Part shown: positions 1-7,910 of the stretch, in pieces | Layout of the letters: every line of letters begins with the position of its first letter | Position numbering within the stretch: position 1 is the stretch's first letter | NCBI RefSeq assembly: GCF_030269485.1 | Contig: NZ_BSTL01000002.1 | Coordinates: 136,341 to 200,340, forward strand | Direction: 5' to 3' | DNA from: Actinoplanes sp. NBRC 103695 | GTDB taxonomy: Bacteria > Actinomycetota > Actinomycetes > Mycobacteriales > Micromonosporaceae | DNA: 64,000 bases | Notes under the pieces: model-generated | Database searches by the model: none | The model's input: the letters and a program-made list of their open reading frames with translations, nothing else | Told to the model about the DNA's origin: nothing | Translations under genes and position numbers: made by a program

Positions 1-1367
1 GCGTGGAGATGTCCGCGGCGTACGAGTCGTCGCTGCACCTCTCCTTCGAGGTTCGCGGCGGCCTGTTCATGCGGCAGATGCACCACTGGGCGGCGCTGCT
101 GTTCATGGCGTCGATCGTCGTGCACATGGCGCGCATCTTCTTCACCGGTGCATTCCGGAAGCCGCGCGAGGCCAACTGGGCGATCGGCGTCGCGCTGTTC
201 CTCCTCGGCTTCCTCGCCGGCTTCACCGGTTACTCGCTTCCCGACGACGGCCTCTCCGGCACCGGGCTCCGCATCGCCTCGGCGATCATGCTGTCCATCC
301 CGGTCGCCGGCACCTGGATCTCGGCGTCGATCTTCGGCGGCGAGTTCCCCGGCGAGCTGATCATCGGCCGCTTCTACATCGCGCACGTGCTGCTCATTCC
401 CGGCGGCCTGCTCGCGCTGATCAGCGTCCACCTGGGCCTCGTCTTCGCGCAGAAGCACACGCAGTGGCCGGGCCCCGGGCGGACCAACAACAACGTGGTC
501 GGCGAGCGCATGTTCCCGCGCTACGCGCTCAAGCAGGGCGGCTTCTTCATGGCCGTCTTCGGCGTGGTCGCCTTCATGGCCGGCATGTTCCAGATCAACC
601 CGATCTGGCTGTTCGGGCCGTACCGCGCCTCCGAGGTGTCGTCGGCCAGCCAGCCCGACTGGTACGTGATGTTCATGGACGGCCTGGTGCGACTCATGCC
701 GGCCTGGCAGATCACGCTGCCGATCGGCGACGGCTACAGCATCCCGCCGCTGTTCTGGCCCGCGGTGGTCGGTCTCGGCGCGCTGACCACGGTGCCGATG
801 GCCTACCCGTTCATGGAGGCCAGACGCCTCAAGGACAAGCGCTCGCATCACCTGCTCCAGCGCCCCCGCGACGCACCCGAGCGCACCGGTCTCGGCGCCA
901 TGGCGTTCACGTTCTTCATCGTGGCGACCTTGTCCGGCGGCAACGACGTCATCGCCGACAAGTTCCACATCAGCTTGAACGCGATGACCTGGGCGGGCCG
1001 CATCGGCCTGGTGATCCTGCCGCCGCTGGCCTACTTCATCGCCGTGCGCATCTGCCTGGGCCTCCAGCAGCACGACCGTGAGGTCCTCGCCCACGGCGTG
1101 GAGACGGGCATCATCAAGCGCCTGCCCGACGGCCGCTTCGTCGAGGTGCACCAGCCACTCGGCCCGGTCGACGACCACGGCCACCCGATCCCGCTGGACT
1201 ACGCAGGCTGGGTCGTGCCGAAGAAGATGAACCGCGTCGGCGCCCTGGCACCCGCGGTGAAGGGTTTCTTCTTCCCGGTCGAGAAGCCGGCCGAGGCGCC
1301 GGTGTCACCCGCGGTGCCTCCGGTGTCCGCTCCTGAGAAGCGCGAGGAGATCACGTCCGGCCGCTGA
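1..1367 (+). CDS. qcrB: Cytochrome bc1 complex cytochrome b subunit QcrB (3' part)
   Basis: The reading frame is already open at the left edge, so the gene starts outside the window; about 454 of the usual roughly 540 residues are here. QcrB is the membrane subunit of the menaquinol:cytochrome c reductase that passes electrons to the aa3 oxidase. Visible are hydrophobic helices, haem-ligand type histidines ([18 protein letters not shown] and [13 protein letters not shown]), and the actinobacterial Qo-loop motif PDWY ([12 protein letters not shown]) in place of PEWY. The soluble C-terminal extension of about 110 residues, Pro-rich at the end, is typical of actinobacteria. In this phylum qcrCAB precedes the genes seen further right. 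An IS30 element sits 33 bp after the stop. Confidence 0.95.
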   Translation, partial: VEMSAAYESSLHLSFEVRGGLFMRQMHHWAALLFMASIVVHMARIFFTGAFRKPREANWAIGVALFLLGFLAGFTGYSLPDDGLSGTGLRIASAIMLSIPVAGTWISASIFGGEFPGELIIGRFYIAHVLLIPGGLLALISVHLGLVFAQKHTQWPGPGRTNNNVVGERMFPRYALKQGGFFMAVFGVVAFMAGMFQINPIWLFGPYRASEVSSASQPDWYVMFMDGLVRLMPAWQITLPIGDGYSIPPLFWPAVVGLGALTTVPMAYPFMEARRLKDKRSHHLLQRPRDAPERTGLGAMAFTFFIVATLSGGNDVIADKFHISLNAMTWAGRIGLVILPPLAYFIAVRICLGLQQHDREVLAHGVETGIIKRLPDGRFVEVHQPLGPVDDHGHPIPLDYAGWVVPKKMNRVGALAPAVKGFFFPVEKPAEAPVSPAVPPVSAPEKREEITSGR

Positions 1368-1400
1368 GCCGGCGCTTCGATCGATTCGACAGCTTTACGC

Positions 1401-1446
1401 GAAAGGCCCGCTCCGTCCCCTTGGGTTCTAGGAGTCGTCGCAACAC
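1401..1446 (+). repeat. Left terminal inverted repeat of the IS30 element
   Basis: This pairs with 2692-2736 in inverted orientation. Outer 14 bp and inner 13 bp are identical, while the central 18-19 bp are poorly conserved and differ by one base in length. Confidence 0.8.
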
Positions 1447-1464
1447 CCCAGTTCAGGGGATGCG

Positions 1465-2685
1465 ATGGAATTCGAGATCCGGGACCGGTCGGTAATCCAG
1501 GGCCGTCGACGTCTGGCCCGCGAGCGTGAGGCATATCTTGCGCTCGTGGGTCAGGGCGTTGGATCAGAAGAAGCGTGCAGGATCGTCGGGATCAATGAGC
1601 GGACCGGCCGGCGCTGGCGTAACGGCCGTAACCCGACCGGCCGTGAGAGGGCAGCAGCGCCGATCACGGCCCTGGCATCGCCGTCGGTGCGGGGCCGGTT
1701 TCTCAACGAGGACGAGCGCCTGCACATCGCCGACCGGCATCGTGAACGGGCCACTGTCCGGCAGATCGCCGCCGAACTCGGCCGTGATCCGTCGACGATC
1801 GGCCGTGAGTTGCGACGTAACGCGCATCCGGTCAGCGGGGACTACCGGCCGCATGCGGCTCAGGCCCGCGCCGAAGCACGGCGGCCACGACCGAAGATCA
1901 GTAAGATCGCCGCCAGTGCTGAGTTGCGCCAGGCCGTCCAGGACGGCTTGGACCTCAAGTGGAGTCCCGAGCAGATCGTGCGACGCTTGCGGCGGGATTT
2001 TCCCGACCGCCCGGAGCTGCACGTGACCCACGAGACGATCTACCAGGCGCTCTACGTCCAAGGCCGCGGTGAACTACGCCGCGAGTTGGCCAAAGCTTTA
2101 CGGACCGGGCGCACACTGCGCCGACCCCGCCGCCAGGCTCAGCAGCGCACACCCCGGATGGCCACCGAAATGGTCATGATCAGTGAACGTCCCGCCGAGG
2201 TCGAGGACCGCGCGGTGCCCGGCCACTGGGAAGGCGACCTGATCATCGGCAAGGACAATCAATCGGCGATCGGCACCCTGGTAGAACGCCACACCCGCTA
2301 CGTCATGCTCGTGCACCTGCCGCTGGGCCGCACCGCCGACCGGATGCGTGATGCCCTGGTCGCTACCGTCGCGCATCTACCGGAGCACCTGCGCCGGTCG
2401 CTGACCTGGGATCAGGGCATCGAGATGAGCTTGCACCAGCAGTTCACTGTCACCACCGACACCCCGGTCTACTTCTGCGACCCGCACTCGCCCTGGCAGC
2501 GCGGCAGCAACGAGAACACCAACGGCCTGCTGCGCCAGTACTTCCCGAAAAGCACCGACCTGTCCGGCCACGACCGCGACCGGCTCGACGCCGTCGCGAT
2601 CGAACTCAACGGCCGCCCACGCAAAACGCTCGGCTGGGACACCCCAGCCGAGCGCTTCGCTAAGCTCCTGGCCGAAACCAGTTGA
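1465..2685 (+). CDS. IS30 family transposase
   Basis: This 406-residue DDE transposase catalyses cut-and-circle transposition of its own element. Residues 26-55 look like a first helix-turn-helix. Residues 82-120 are the classical IS30 HTH (VRQIAAELGRDPSTIGRELR). The catalytic core follows, with D258 in GHWEGDLIIG, D316 in LTWDQGIE and E350 in the C-terminal motif QRGSNENTNGLLRQYFPK. The length is normal and no stop or frameshift is visible, so the enzyme could be active. The ATG at 1465 follows a CAGGGGA ribosome-binding site just inside the left repeat. Confidence 0.95.
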   Translation: MEFEIRDRSVIQGRRRLAREREAYLALVGQGVGSEEACRIVGINERTGRRWRNGRNPTGRERAAAPITALASPSVRGRFLNEDERLHIADRHRERATVRQIAAELGRDPSTIGRELRRNAHPVSGDYRPHAAQARAEARRPRPKISKIAASAELRQAVQDGLDLKWSPEQIVRRLRRDFPDRPELHVTHETIYQALYVQGRGELRRELAKALRTGRTLRRPRRQAQQRTPRMATEMVMISERPAEVEDRAVPGHWEGDLIIGKDNQSAIGTLVERHTRYVMLVHLPLGRTADRMRDALVATVAHLPEHLRRSLTWDQGIEMSLHQQFTVTTDTPVYFCDPHSPWQRGSNENTNGLLRQYFPKSTDLSGHDRDRLDAVAIELNGRPRKTLGWDTPAERFAKLLAETS

Positions 2686-2691
2686 TCAACC

Positions 2692-2736
2692 GTGTTGCGA
2701 CGACCCCTGGAATCCGCCCCCAGGAGCGGGCCTTTC
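2692..2736 (-). repeat. Right terminal inverted repeat of the IS30 element
   Basis: This is the inverted partner of 1401-1446. It starts 6 bp after the transposase stop and ends next to the 14-bp tandem repeats. Confidence 0.8.
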
Positions 2737-2745
2737 CCGTCAGTC

Positions 2746-2815
2746 GGCGCCGGTCAGTCGGGGCTGGTCAGCCTGCGCCGGTCAGTCTGCGCCGATCAGT
2801 CGGCGTCGGGCAGCC
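2746..2815 (+). repeat. Five tandem 14-bp units at the 3' end of the Lrp-type gene
   Basis: Units begin at 2746, 2760, 2774, 2788 and 2802, with consensus close to KGCGCCGGTCAGTC; a 10-bp partial unit precedes them at 2736-2745. The last two units overlap the end of the minus-strand Lrp-type gene, whose stop codon (2796-2798) lies in unit four. The array probably arose by replication slippage from the gene's own 3' end. Confidence 0.85.
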
Positions 2816-3083
2816 CGATCGCGAAGGCGTCCTCGAGGTCGTGCTTCGAGTAGGCGCGGAACGCCACATACGTCTCGGTGTTGACCACACCGGGGGTCTT
2901 CGAGATCCGCCCGGCGATGACCTCGGCGATGTCATCGAAGTGCGGCACCCGCACGATGGCGATCAGGTCGGCGTTCCCGGCCACCGAGTAGACCTCGCTG
3001 ACCCCGTCCTGAGCTGCCAGAGCCTCGGCCACCTCAGGAATCGAATCGGTGGCGCAGTCGATGTGCACGATCGCAGTATTCAC
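2796..3083 (-). CDS. Lrp/AsnC ligand-binding (RAM) domain protein
   Basis: This 95-residue protein consists only of the alpha/beta RAM domain found at the C-terminus of Lrp/AsnC regulators; no DNA-binding helix-turn-helix is present. The N-terminus TAIVHIDCATDSIPEVAEAL and central GNADLIAIVRV match the family fold. Such stand-alone domains bind amino acids and may form oligomers or pair with full-length regulators. It sits beside the cytochrome bc1 genes, a common actinobacterial placement. The start is a GTG at 3083. Its C-terminal residues (GLPDAD) are encoded by the 14-bp tandem repeats. The natural ligand cannot be told from sequence. Confidence 0.88.
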   Translation of the reverse strand: MNTAIVHIDCATDSIPEVAEALAAQDGVSEVYSVAGNADLIAIVRVPHFDDIAEVIAGRISKTPGVVNTETYVAFRAYSKHDLEDAFAIGLPDAD

Positions 3084-3346
3084 AGGGTCATGCTATCGAT
3101 CTCGCTGGTCGTCGTGGCTCGTCCCGTCTCCATCCCTCGAGCCAGATAAAGATCAACTGATTCTTGTCGTAGCTGGGTGGGTGGTGCTGACCGTCGCTCA
3201 CGCCGAGGTCGGCCCGCCTTCGGCGTCGCCTGCCATGTCCGTGCCCACTCACCCTCCTTCACGATCCCGGCCCGTGCCCGTCCTCCGGCCGGTCCCGCCT
3301 CGCATGCGCCTACATCAGGGGAGGCCGGGATCCCTATTGTGGACGT

Positions 3347-3799
3347 GTGGCAGATCAACCGCGGTCCGCGGCTCAGCGCAAAGCGGACGTGCTCGCGAAG
3401 CTCAGCGCACCCGTGGCCGACGTCTGGGTCGCCACCGCCGACGCCGGCGAGCCGTACCTGGTGCCGTTGACCGCGTCGTGGTTCGAAGAACGCATCGTGC
3501 TGGCCACCGACAAGAACTCGCCGACCGCCCGCAACCTCGCCGCGTGCGGGACGGCTCGGCTGGCGTTCGGCGGCACCCGTGACGTGGTGCTGGTCGACGT
3601 CCGGCTGGAACGGGCCGTCCCGGTCGCCGACGGCGGCCCGATCGGGGAGGCCTACGCGGCGCAGAACGACTGGGATCCACGCACGGCCGGCGACGCGTAT
3701 CTGTTCCTGATCCTCCGCCCGGAGCGCATCCAGGCGTGGCGTGAGCTCAACGAGATCGCCGGCCGCACCCTCATGCGTGACGGCGCTTGGCTGATCTGA
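3347..3799 (+). CDS. Pyridoxamine 5'-phosphate oxidase-like (split-barrel FMN-binding) protein
   Basis: This 150-residue protein resembles the F420/FMN-binding split-barrel family (TIGR03667/PNPOx-like). Residues 14-100 give the barrel, with WVATADAGEPYLVPLTASW as first strands and IVLATDKNSPTARNL as the cofactor-side loop. Family members are small flavin- or F420-dependent oxidoreductases, often of unknown substrate. The GTG at 3347 is the best start. The gene is monocistronic, followed by a convergent VOC gene. The cofactor (FMN or F420) is not resolvable here. Bases 3084-3346 upstream hold no gene that I can support. Confidence 0.78.
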   Translation: MADQPRSAAQRKADVLAKLSAPVADVWVATADAGEPYLVPLTASWFEERIVLATDKNSPTARNLAACGTARLAFGGTRDVVLVDVRLERAVPVADGGPIGEAYAAQNDWDPRTAGDAYLFLILRPERIQAWRELNEIAGRTLMRDGAWLI

Positions 3800-3845
3800 G
3801 GCGGTACCGCTACGTCGAGCGGCGGATGTGCGGGTCCGAGGCGTC

Positions 3846-4229
3846 CTAGTCGTTCTGGACGAGGCAGAACGGGTGGCCCGCCGGGTCGAAGAGCACCCGG
3901 ACATGCTCCTGCGGCTGATGGTCGGCCACCGTGGCGCCCGCCGCGACCGCGTCGGTGACGGCTGCCGCGAGGTCGCCGACCTGAAAGTCCAGGTGCGTCA
4001 TCGGCCGCTGTCCGCCCTCGACGGGCGGCCACACCGGTGGCTCGTACCCGTCGGCTCTTTGAAAGACGATCGTGGCGGTGCCGTCGGGTGGGGCGCCGAG
4101 GATGCTGGTGCCGGGCTCCTCGTGCACGATCGGCCACTCCAGCAACCCGCTGTAGAAGCGGGCCAAGGCCGCGGGGTCGGGAGCTTCGACGGCGACCGCC
4201 CACCACATGCCCGCTGTTCGTGATCGCAT
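3846..4229 (-). CDS. VOC family (glyoxalase/bleomycin resistance-like) protein
   Basis: This 127-residue single-domain protein has the vicinal oxygen chelate beta-alpha-beta-beta-beta repeat twice. The first half carries VEAPDPAALARFYSGLLEW, the second MTHLDFQVGDLAAAVTDAV, and the end DPAGHPFCLVQ is the usual last strand. The two halves form a cup that binds metal or a small ligand. Many actinobacterial paralogues of this subtype have no known substrate. It is monocistronic and convergent with the FMN-binding gene. The start, GTG or ATG near 4229, is supported by the conserved N-terminal strand. Confidence 0.85.
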   Translation of the reverse strand: MRSRTAGMWWAVAVEAPDPAALARFYSGLLEWPIVHEEPGTSILGAPPDGTATIVFQRADGYEPPVWPPVEGGQRPMTHLDFQVGDLAAAVTDAVAAGATVADHQPQEHVRVLFDPAGHPFCLVQND

Positions 4230-4312
4230 CCCGGCAGCCTGCCATCCTTGACCCTGACATGGGGGGAGACTGCAAGGTGGTCCGCGAAGGACGGCGACAG
4301 CAGGAGGCGGCC

Positions 4313-4801
4313 ATGGTCGAGGTTCGGGTGCGGGACGTGCCGGAGCAGCACGTCGTGTCGGAGACGCGTGTGGTGGTTCAGGCCGAGTTGGAGGCGTGGC
4401 TGCCGGGCGCGATGGCGCGGGTCGCCGAGCGCGCCCGGACCGCGGGTGGTCTTCTCACCACGACGGACTGGGCGTTCCTGGAGCGGCCGGCCGGCGACGA
4501 CCCGCTGATCATCGCGATCTACGAAGGCAACCCCAACGAGGGGCCGACGCCGGTCGAGGTGTGTGCCACGGTCGCGGCCGGTGGGGACAGGACCATCCCG
4601 GCACATCGAGAGGCTTACGTACGCGTGAGTAAGTCCCAGGTCACGTCCGGTGAGCTCGGCGGGGTGTACGAGGCGGTCGAGAAGTGGATCGCCGCGAACG
4701 GGCTGGCCGTGGCCCGGGCGCCGCGGGAGACGTACTGGACGGACTTCGGGGCGGCGGGGGCCGGCGACGAGGTGTTCGACGTCGCGTTCCCGGTGAGCTG
4801 A
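4313..4801 (+). CDS. GyrI-like small-molecule-binding domain protein
   Basis: This 162-residue protein is a stand-alone GyrI-like (SHS2/effector-binding) domain. It begins MVEVRVRDVPEQHVVSETR and contains the conserved stretch IPAHREAYVRVSKSQ followed by YEAVEKWIAANG. The same sequence landmarks recur in the C-terminal half of the adjacent MerR regulator, so the two are related. AGGAGG at 4302-4307 sets the ATG at 4313. Its stop overlaps the MerR start (TGATG), indicating translational coupling. A likely role is binding of a hydrophobic drug-like ligand, possibly sequestering the inducer of the MerR protein; this is inference. Confidence 0.8.
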   Translation: MVEVRVRDVPEQHVVSETRVVVQAELEAWLPGAMARVAERARTAGGLLTTTDWAFLERPAGDDPLIIAIYEGNPNEGPTPVEVCATVAAGGDRTIPAHREAYVRVSKSQVTSGELGGVYEAVEKWIAANGLAVARAPRETYWTDFGAAGAGDEVFDVAFPVS

Positions 4802-5613
4802 TGCCGGGCGGGCCGGGGCTGCTGACGATCGGCGAGTTCGCCCGGCGGTCGGGGCTGTCCATCCGGGCCCTGCGACTGTACGACCGGATCGGCCTGCTCC
4901 GGCCCGCCGACGTGGTGCCGGGCACCGGGTACCGCCGGTACGCGGGCCGCCAGCTGTACGCCGGCCGGCTGATCGCGTTGCTGCGCCGCCTCGACATGCC
5001 GCTCACCGAGATCACCGAGATCGTCGGCGCCCCCGGCCCCGAGGCGGCCCAGCGGCTCGCCGGGTACTGGACGGCCGTGGAGGCCCGCCTGGCCGCGCAG
5101 CGAGAACTCGCCGACCGGCTGGTGCGCAACCTGGCCGCGGAGACCCCGGCGCCGGACGACGCGTGGCGGGTGTCCGTCCGGGACGTCGCCGAGCAGCACA
5201 TCGTCAGCGAGATGCGGTACGTCAGCGCCGCCGGACTCACCTGGATCCGGGACGCGTCGGCGCGTCTGACCGAGCTGGCCGGACGGTCGGGTGGCCCGGC
5301 CGGCCCGCGGTTCGTGGTGTTCCACGGCTTGGTAACCGAGGACGCGGACGGCCCGGTCGAGGTGTGCGTCCCGGTCGGTCCCGGCGCCGCCGGTCGCGTC
5401 GAACCGGCCCACCGCGAGGCGTACGTCCCGGTGGTCAAGGGCCACTTCGAGCCGCCGCAGATCCTGTCGGTCTACGACACCGTGCGGCGCTGGGTGCGCG
5501 ACAACGGGCACGCGGTCGTCGCCTCGCCCCGCGAGGTGTACCGCTACGACCTCGACCCGGAGACCGCCGGCCCGCACGACCTGGTCTGCGACGTGGCCCT
5601 GCCGTTCAGATGA
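4801..5613 (+). CDS. MerR family regulator with GyrI-like effector domain
   Basis: The protein has 270 residues. Residues 8-75 are a MerR winged helix (LLTIGEFARRSGLSIRALRL, then the wing with GYRRYAGRQ). A dimerisation helix follows to about 115, and residues 120-270 form a BmrR/GyrI-type ligand domain (VSVRDVAEQHIVSEMRY; EPAHREAYVPVVKGHF). Members bind multidrug-like cations and remodel promoters with long spacers. The ATG at 4801 overlaps the stop of the upstream gene. Its 3' end overlaps the relic of an EamA drug/metabolite transporter on the opposite strand, which may once have been connected functionally. Confidence 0.9.
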   Translation: MPGGPGLLTIGEFARRSGLSIRALRLYDRIGLLRPADVVPGTGYRRYAGRQLYAGRLIALLRRLDMPLTEITEIVGAPGPEAAQRLAGYWTAVEARLAAQRELADRLVRNLAAETPAPDDAWRVSVRDVAEQHIVSEMRYVSAAGLTWIRDASARLTELAGRSGGPAGPRFVVFHGLVTEDADGPVEVCVPVGPGAAGRVEPAHREAYVPVVKGHFEPPQILSVYDTVRRWVRDNGHAVVASPREVYRYDLDPETAGPHDLVCDVALPFR

Positions 5614-5788
5614 CGACCAGCAGGATGCCGGCGGCGACCACGGCCGCGGCGACCGCGCGGCGCACCCCGAATCGTTCCCCGAGGAACACGGCGCCGAAAC
5701 CGACGAGCCGGTCGCCGGCGCCGTGCGCGACCGCGTTCCAGATCGCGTGGAGCACGGCCGCGATCAGCGTGAGAGCGATGACCGTGCC
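5606..5788 (-). pseudogene. Relic of an EamA (DMT) family transporter, internally deleted and without a start
   Basis: A 59-codon minus-strand frame (ends at the TGA at 5606-5608) joins two ends of an EamA protein. The front part, TVIALTLIAAVLHAIWNAVA then HGAGDRLVGF, matches the typical first helix and following loop. The back part, VFLGERFGVRRAVAAAVVAA then GILLVVI, matches the last helix. Roughly 200 or more central residues are missing, and the frame is preserved across the join. Where ATG is expected there is GGC, and an in-frame stop follows six bases further upstream, so translation is unlikely. The 3' end overlaps the MerR gene by 8 bp. Confidence 0.7.
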
Positions 5789-5807
5789 AGCTTAGTAGGA
5801 TCGGCAG

Positions 5808-6659
5808 GTGACGCTGCTGCTGAAGCTGGTGCTGGCGCCACTGCTGGTGGTGGCTTCGTCGCTGGCGGGCCGTCGCTGGGGCGACCGGGTGGCGGGCATG
5901 ATGGCGGCGCTCCCGATCGTGGCCGGCCCGATCCTGCTGATCACCTCGGTGGAGCACGGGACCAGCTTCGCCGCGCACGCCGCGTCGGCGTCACTGCTCG
6001 GCCTGGTGTCGCTGGCGGTGTTCGCGGTGGCGTTCGCCCACGCGAGCCGCCGCTTCGGCTGGCTGCCGGCGCTGGCTGTGGCATGGACGGCGACCGTGGC
6101 GGCCGACGTCGTCCTCGCACCCTGGACGGTGGGTCCTTACTGGGGGCTCCCGATCGTCCTGGTCGCCGTCGTCGCGGCCCGCATCCTGGTGGAACGCCTC
6201 GCCGCCGCCCCCGCTGTCACAGCCCCGGCCGTCACCGCTTCTGCTGCCGCTGCCCCGGCCGTCACCGCTCCTGCCGTCACCGCCCCGGTGACGTCGCCGT
6301 GGTGGGACTTGCCTGCCCGAGCCGCCGCCACCGCCGTCCTGGTCCTCACGGTCACCGGCATCTCGGCGGCGGTGGGGCCCGTGGTCACCGGCATCCTGGC
6401 CCCGTTTCCGGTGGCTACGAGCGTGATCGCCGCGTTCGTGCTGGCCCGTCAGGGATCGTCGGCGACTGTTCGCACTCTGGTCGGGCTGACGCGTGGGCTG
6501 CCGGCGTTCGCGGCGTTCTGCTTCCTGCTGGCCGTGTTGCTCGGGCCGGTGGGCACGGCCGGCGCGTTCGCGATCGCTGTGGCCGGCGCGCTCACGGTCC
6601 AGGCACCGGCTCTGCGACGCCCGGCCCGGCAGGACTCGGCGGTGCAACCCCGCCGGTGA
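5808..6659 (+). CDS. Multi-pass membrane protein of unknown function
   Basis: This 283-residue protein starts with GTG at 5808. Hydrophobic helices occupy roughly residues 3-20, 32-50, 60-77, 86-104, 112-128, 172-192, 198-218, 226-250 and 250-270. The middle (about 130-165) is a low-complexity linker of Ala, Pro, Val and Thr, encoded by imperfect repeats of GCCCCGGCCGTCACCGCT, that splits the protein into two halves of four to five helices. No catalytic motif is visible. The family is not one I can name. It lies between two decayed genes (EamA relic and GNAT relic), so its own conservation is worth noting. Confidence 0.65.
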   Translation: MTLLLKLVLAPLLVVASSLAGRRWGDRVAGMMAALPIVAGPILLITSVEHGTSFAAHAASASLLGLVSLAVFAVAFAHASRRFGWLPALAVAWTATVAADVVLAPWTVGPYWGLPIVLVAVVAARILVERLAAAPAVTAPAVTASAAAAPAVTAPAVTAPVTSPWWDLPARAAATAVLVLTVTGISAAVGPVVTGILAPFPVATSVIAAFVLARQGSSATVRTLVGLTRGLPAFAAFCFLLAVLLGPVGTAGAFAIAVAGALTVQAPALRRPARQDSAVQPRR

Positions 6660-6711
6660 CAGCCGTGGGCCAGGGCGTCATCGTCGGTGGCGCATCGTTC
6701 ATCCTGGGGGA

Positions 6712-7254
6712 ATGGTTGATCCGAGGAACACCGATCGGCTCGTCCTGCGTGGCTGCCTGATCGGATGGGCGGGGCTCGCGGTGCCCGAGTTCCTGCCGGA
6801 GGTGTTGCCCGCCGTCGAGATCGGGTGGCGGTTGGCCCGGGACTCCTGGGGGCACGGCCATGCGACCGAGGCGGCGGCCGCGGCCATGCGGTTCGGCTTC
6901 GACGAGTGCGGGCTGGACCGCATCGTCAGCATCCGGCACGTGGACAACACCAGGTCGGCGCGGGTCATGGCGAAGTTGGGACTGGTCGAGAAGTTCACCA
7001 CGGTCGTGCCGGGCCACGGTCAACCGGTCGCGATTCATGCGAGATACCGCGACAGGACTCAGCCTGCTGCGGTGAGCGATGACGTGGCTGGAGGCCGGTC
7101 CGCCCAGAGCTCGGTGAGCAGGGCGTTGAGCGCTTCGGGCTGGTCGCGCTGTGGTTCGTGGGCGGCGCCGGGGATGTGGGCCAGGCGGGCGTCGATGCGG
7201 TCGGCGACCCGGGCGCAGACGGTCCGCATCAGCGTGGCCATGCCGGGCCGGTAG
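6712..7254 (+). pseudogene. GNAT (RimJ/RimL-type) acetyltransferase with internal deletion
   Basis: The frame opens at ATG 6712 with the normal start VDPRNTDRLVLRG, but then jumps straight to LIGWAGLAVPEFLPEV. About 50 residues that usually separate these segments (beta1 to beta4) are absent, without a frameshift. The acetyl-CoA region IGWRLARDSWGHGHATEA and the C-terminal VDNTRSARVMAKLGL are intact. After residue 115 or so the frame no longer looks like the family and runs on to 7254, deep inside the convergent hydrolase gene. Probably non-functional. A small active protein cannot be excluded, because acetyl-CoA residues remain. Confidence 0.6.
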
Positions 7255-7910
7255 CCGGGCGGGATCGTCTCCCATCCTCCGACGATCACCAGCTTGGGGA
7301 AGCCGGCCGCGCGCAGCGGCTCGGTGGCCAGGTCGGCCAGCCAGCACGGGCGCTCGTGCAGGGCGGTGGCGGCGGCGCGGCGCAGCCAGGCTTCCGGCGC
7401 CGGGCGGGGCCGGTCACCGTAGGCGGCGGCGATGTACTCGTCGGGGGTTCCGCGGCGGGCGCCGGCCATGTAGCGGCGGCCGTCCTCGATGGATCGAGCC
7501 ACGCCAGGGTCGTCGGCGGCGACCATGTGGGCGCACGGCTCGATGAGCGTGAGCGAGCGGACCAGGTCGGGCCGGGCCGCCGCCGCCAGCATGGCGACCG
7601 TGCCACCGTAGGAGTGCCCGACCAGGTGCGCACCGCCGCCCATCAACTCCACGACATCGGCGGCGTCGACCGCGTAGTCGCTGGTGGCGGTGTCGGGGCT
7701 GGCGCCGGGATCGGAGGCGGGTCGCGCGGGCTCGAGGTCGGGGCTGGCGCCGAAGCCGCGGCGGTCGGGGAGCAGGACGCGGCGGGCGGCGGCCAGCGGG
7801 CGCTGGTGTTCGAAGCTGTGCGTGGCCCAGGTGAACGTGCCGTGGACGAGGATCGCGGGTGTCGCCGCGGCGGGGCCGTCCCAGACCGTGACGTGGATCG
7901 GTGTCCTCAC
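7059..7910 (-). CDS. Alpha/beta hydrolase
   Basis: This 283-residue alpha/beta-fold hydrolase has the oxyanion motif HGTF (about residue 23), the nucleophile elbow GHSYGG (Ser near residue 99) and a late GAAHEPQ histidine. It is probably an esterase-like enzyme of unknown substrate. The segment GASPD occurs twice, 15 residues apart; GTCGGGGCTGGCGCC is repeated at 7692-7706 and 7737-7751, so a 45-bp in-frame duplication has enlarged a loop after the second strand. The GTG start overlaps the upstream GNAT stop (GTGA). It is the last gene of a five-gene minus-strand operon. Confidence 0.87.
   Translation of the reverse strand: MRTPIHVTVWDGPAAATPAILVHGTFTWATHSFEHQRPLAAARRVLLPDRRGFGASPDLEPARPASDPGASPDTATSDYAVDAADVVELMGGGAHLVGHSYGGTVAMLAAAARPDLVRSLTLIEPCAHMVAADDPGVARSIEDGRRYMAGARRGTPDEYIAAAYGDRPRPAPEAWLRRAAATALHERPCWLADLATEPLRAAGFPKLVIVGGWETIPPGYRPGMATLMRTVCARVADRIDARLAHIPGAAHEPQRDQPEALNALLTELWADRPPATSSLTAAG

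Larger units (their letters stand above)
1401..2736 (+). mobile_element. Complete IS30-family insertion sequence (about 1.34 kb)
   Basis: One transposase gene is framed by long imperfect inverted repeats. The left end (1401-1446) and the reverse complement of the right end (2692-2736) share a perfect outer GAAAGGCCCGCTCC and a perfect inner GTCGTCGCAACAC, separated by a diverged middle. IS30 elements normally duplicate 2-3 bp of target; no duplication can be called, because the exact ends are uncertain by a few bases. The element lies between the qcrB stop and a tandem-repeat array, apparently interrupting no gene. It may affect 3' transcript ends of qcrB and the convergent Lrp-type gene. Confidence 0.85.

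Noticed and set aside
3084..3346. Possible small gene upstream of the FMN-binding protein
   Set aside because: Frames here have no ribosome-binding site, and their composition matches shadows of neighbouring genes.
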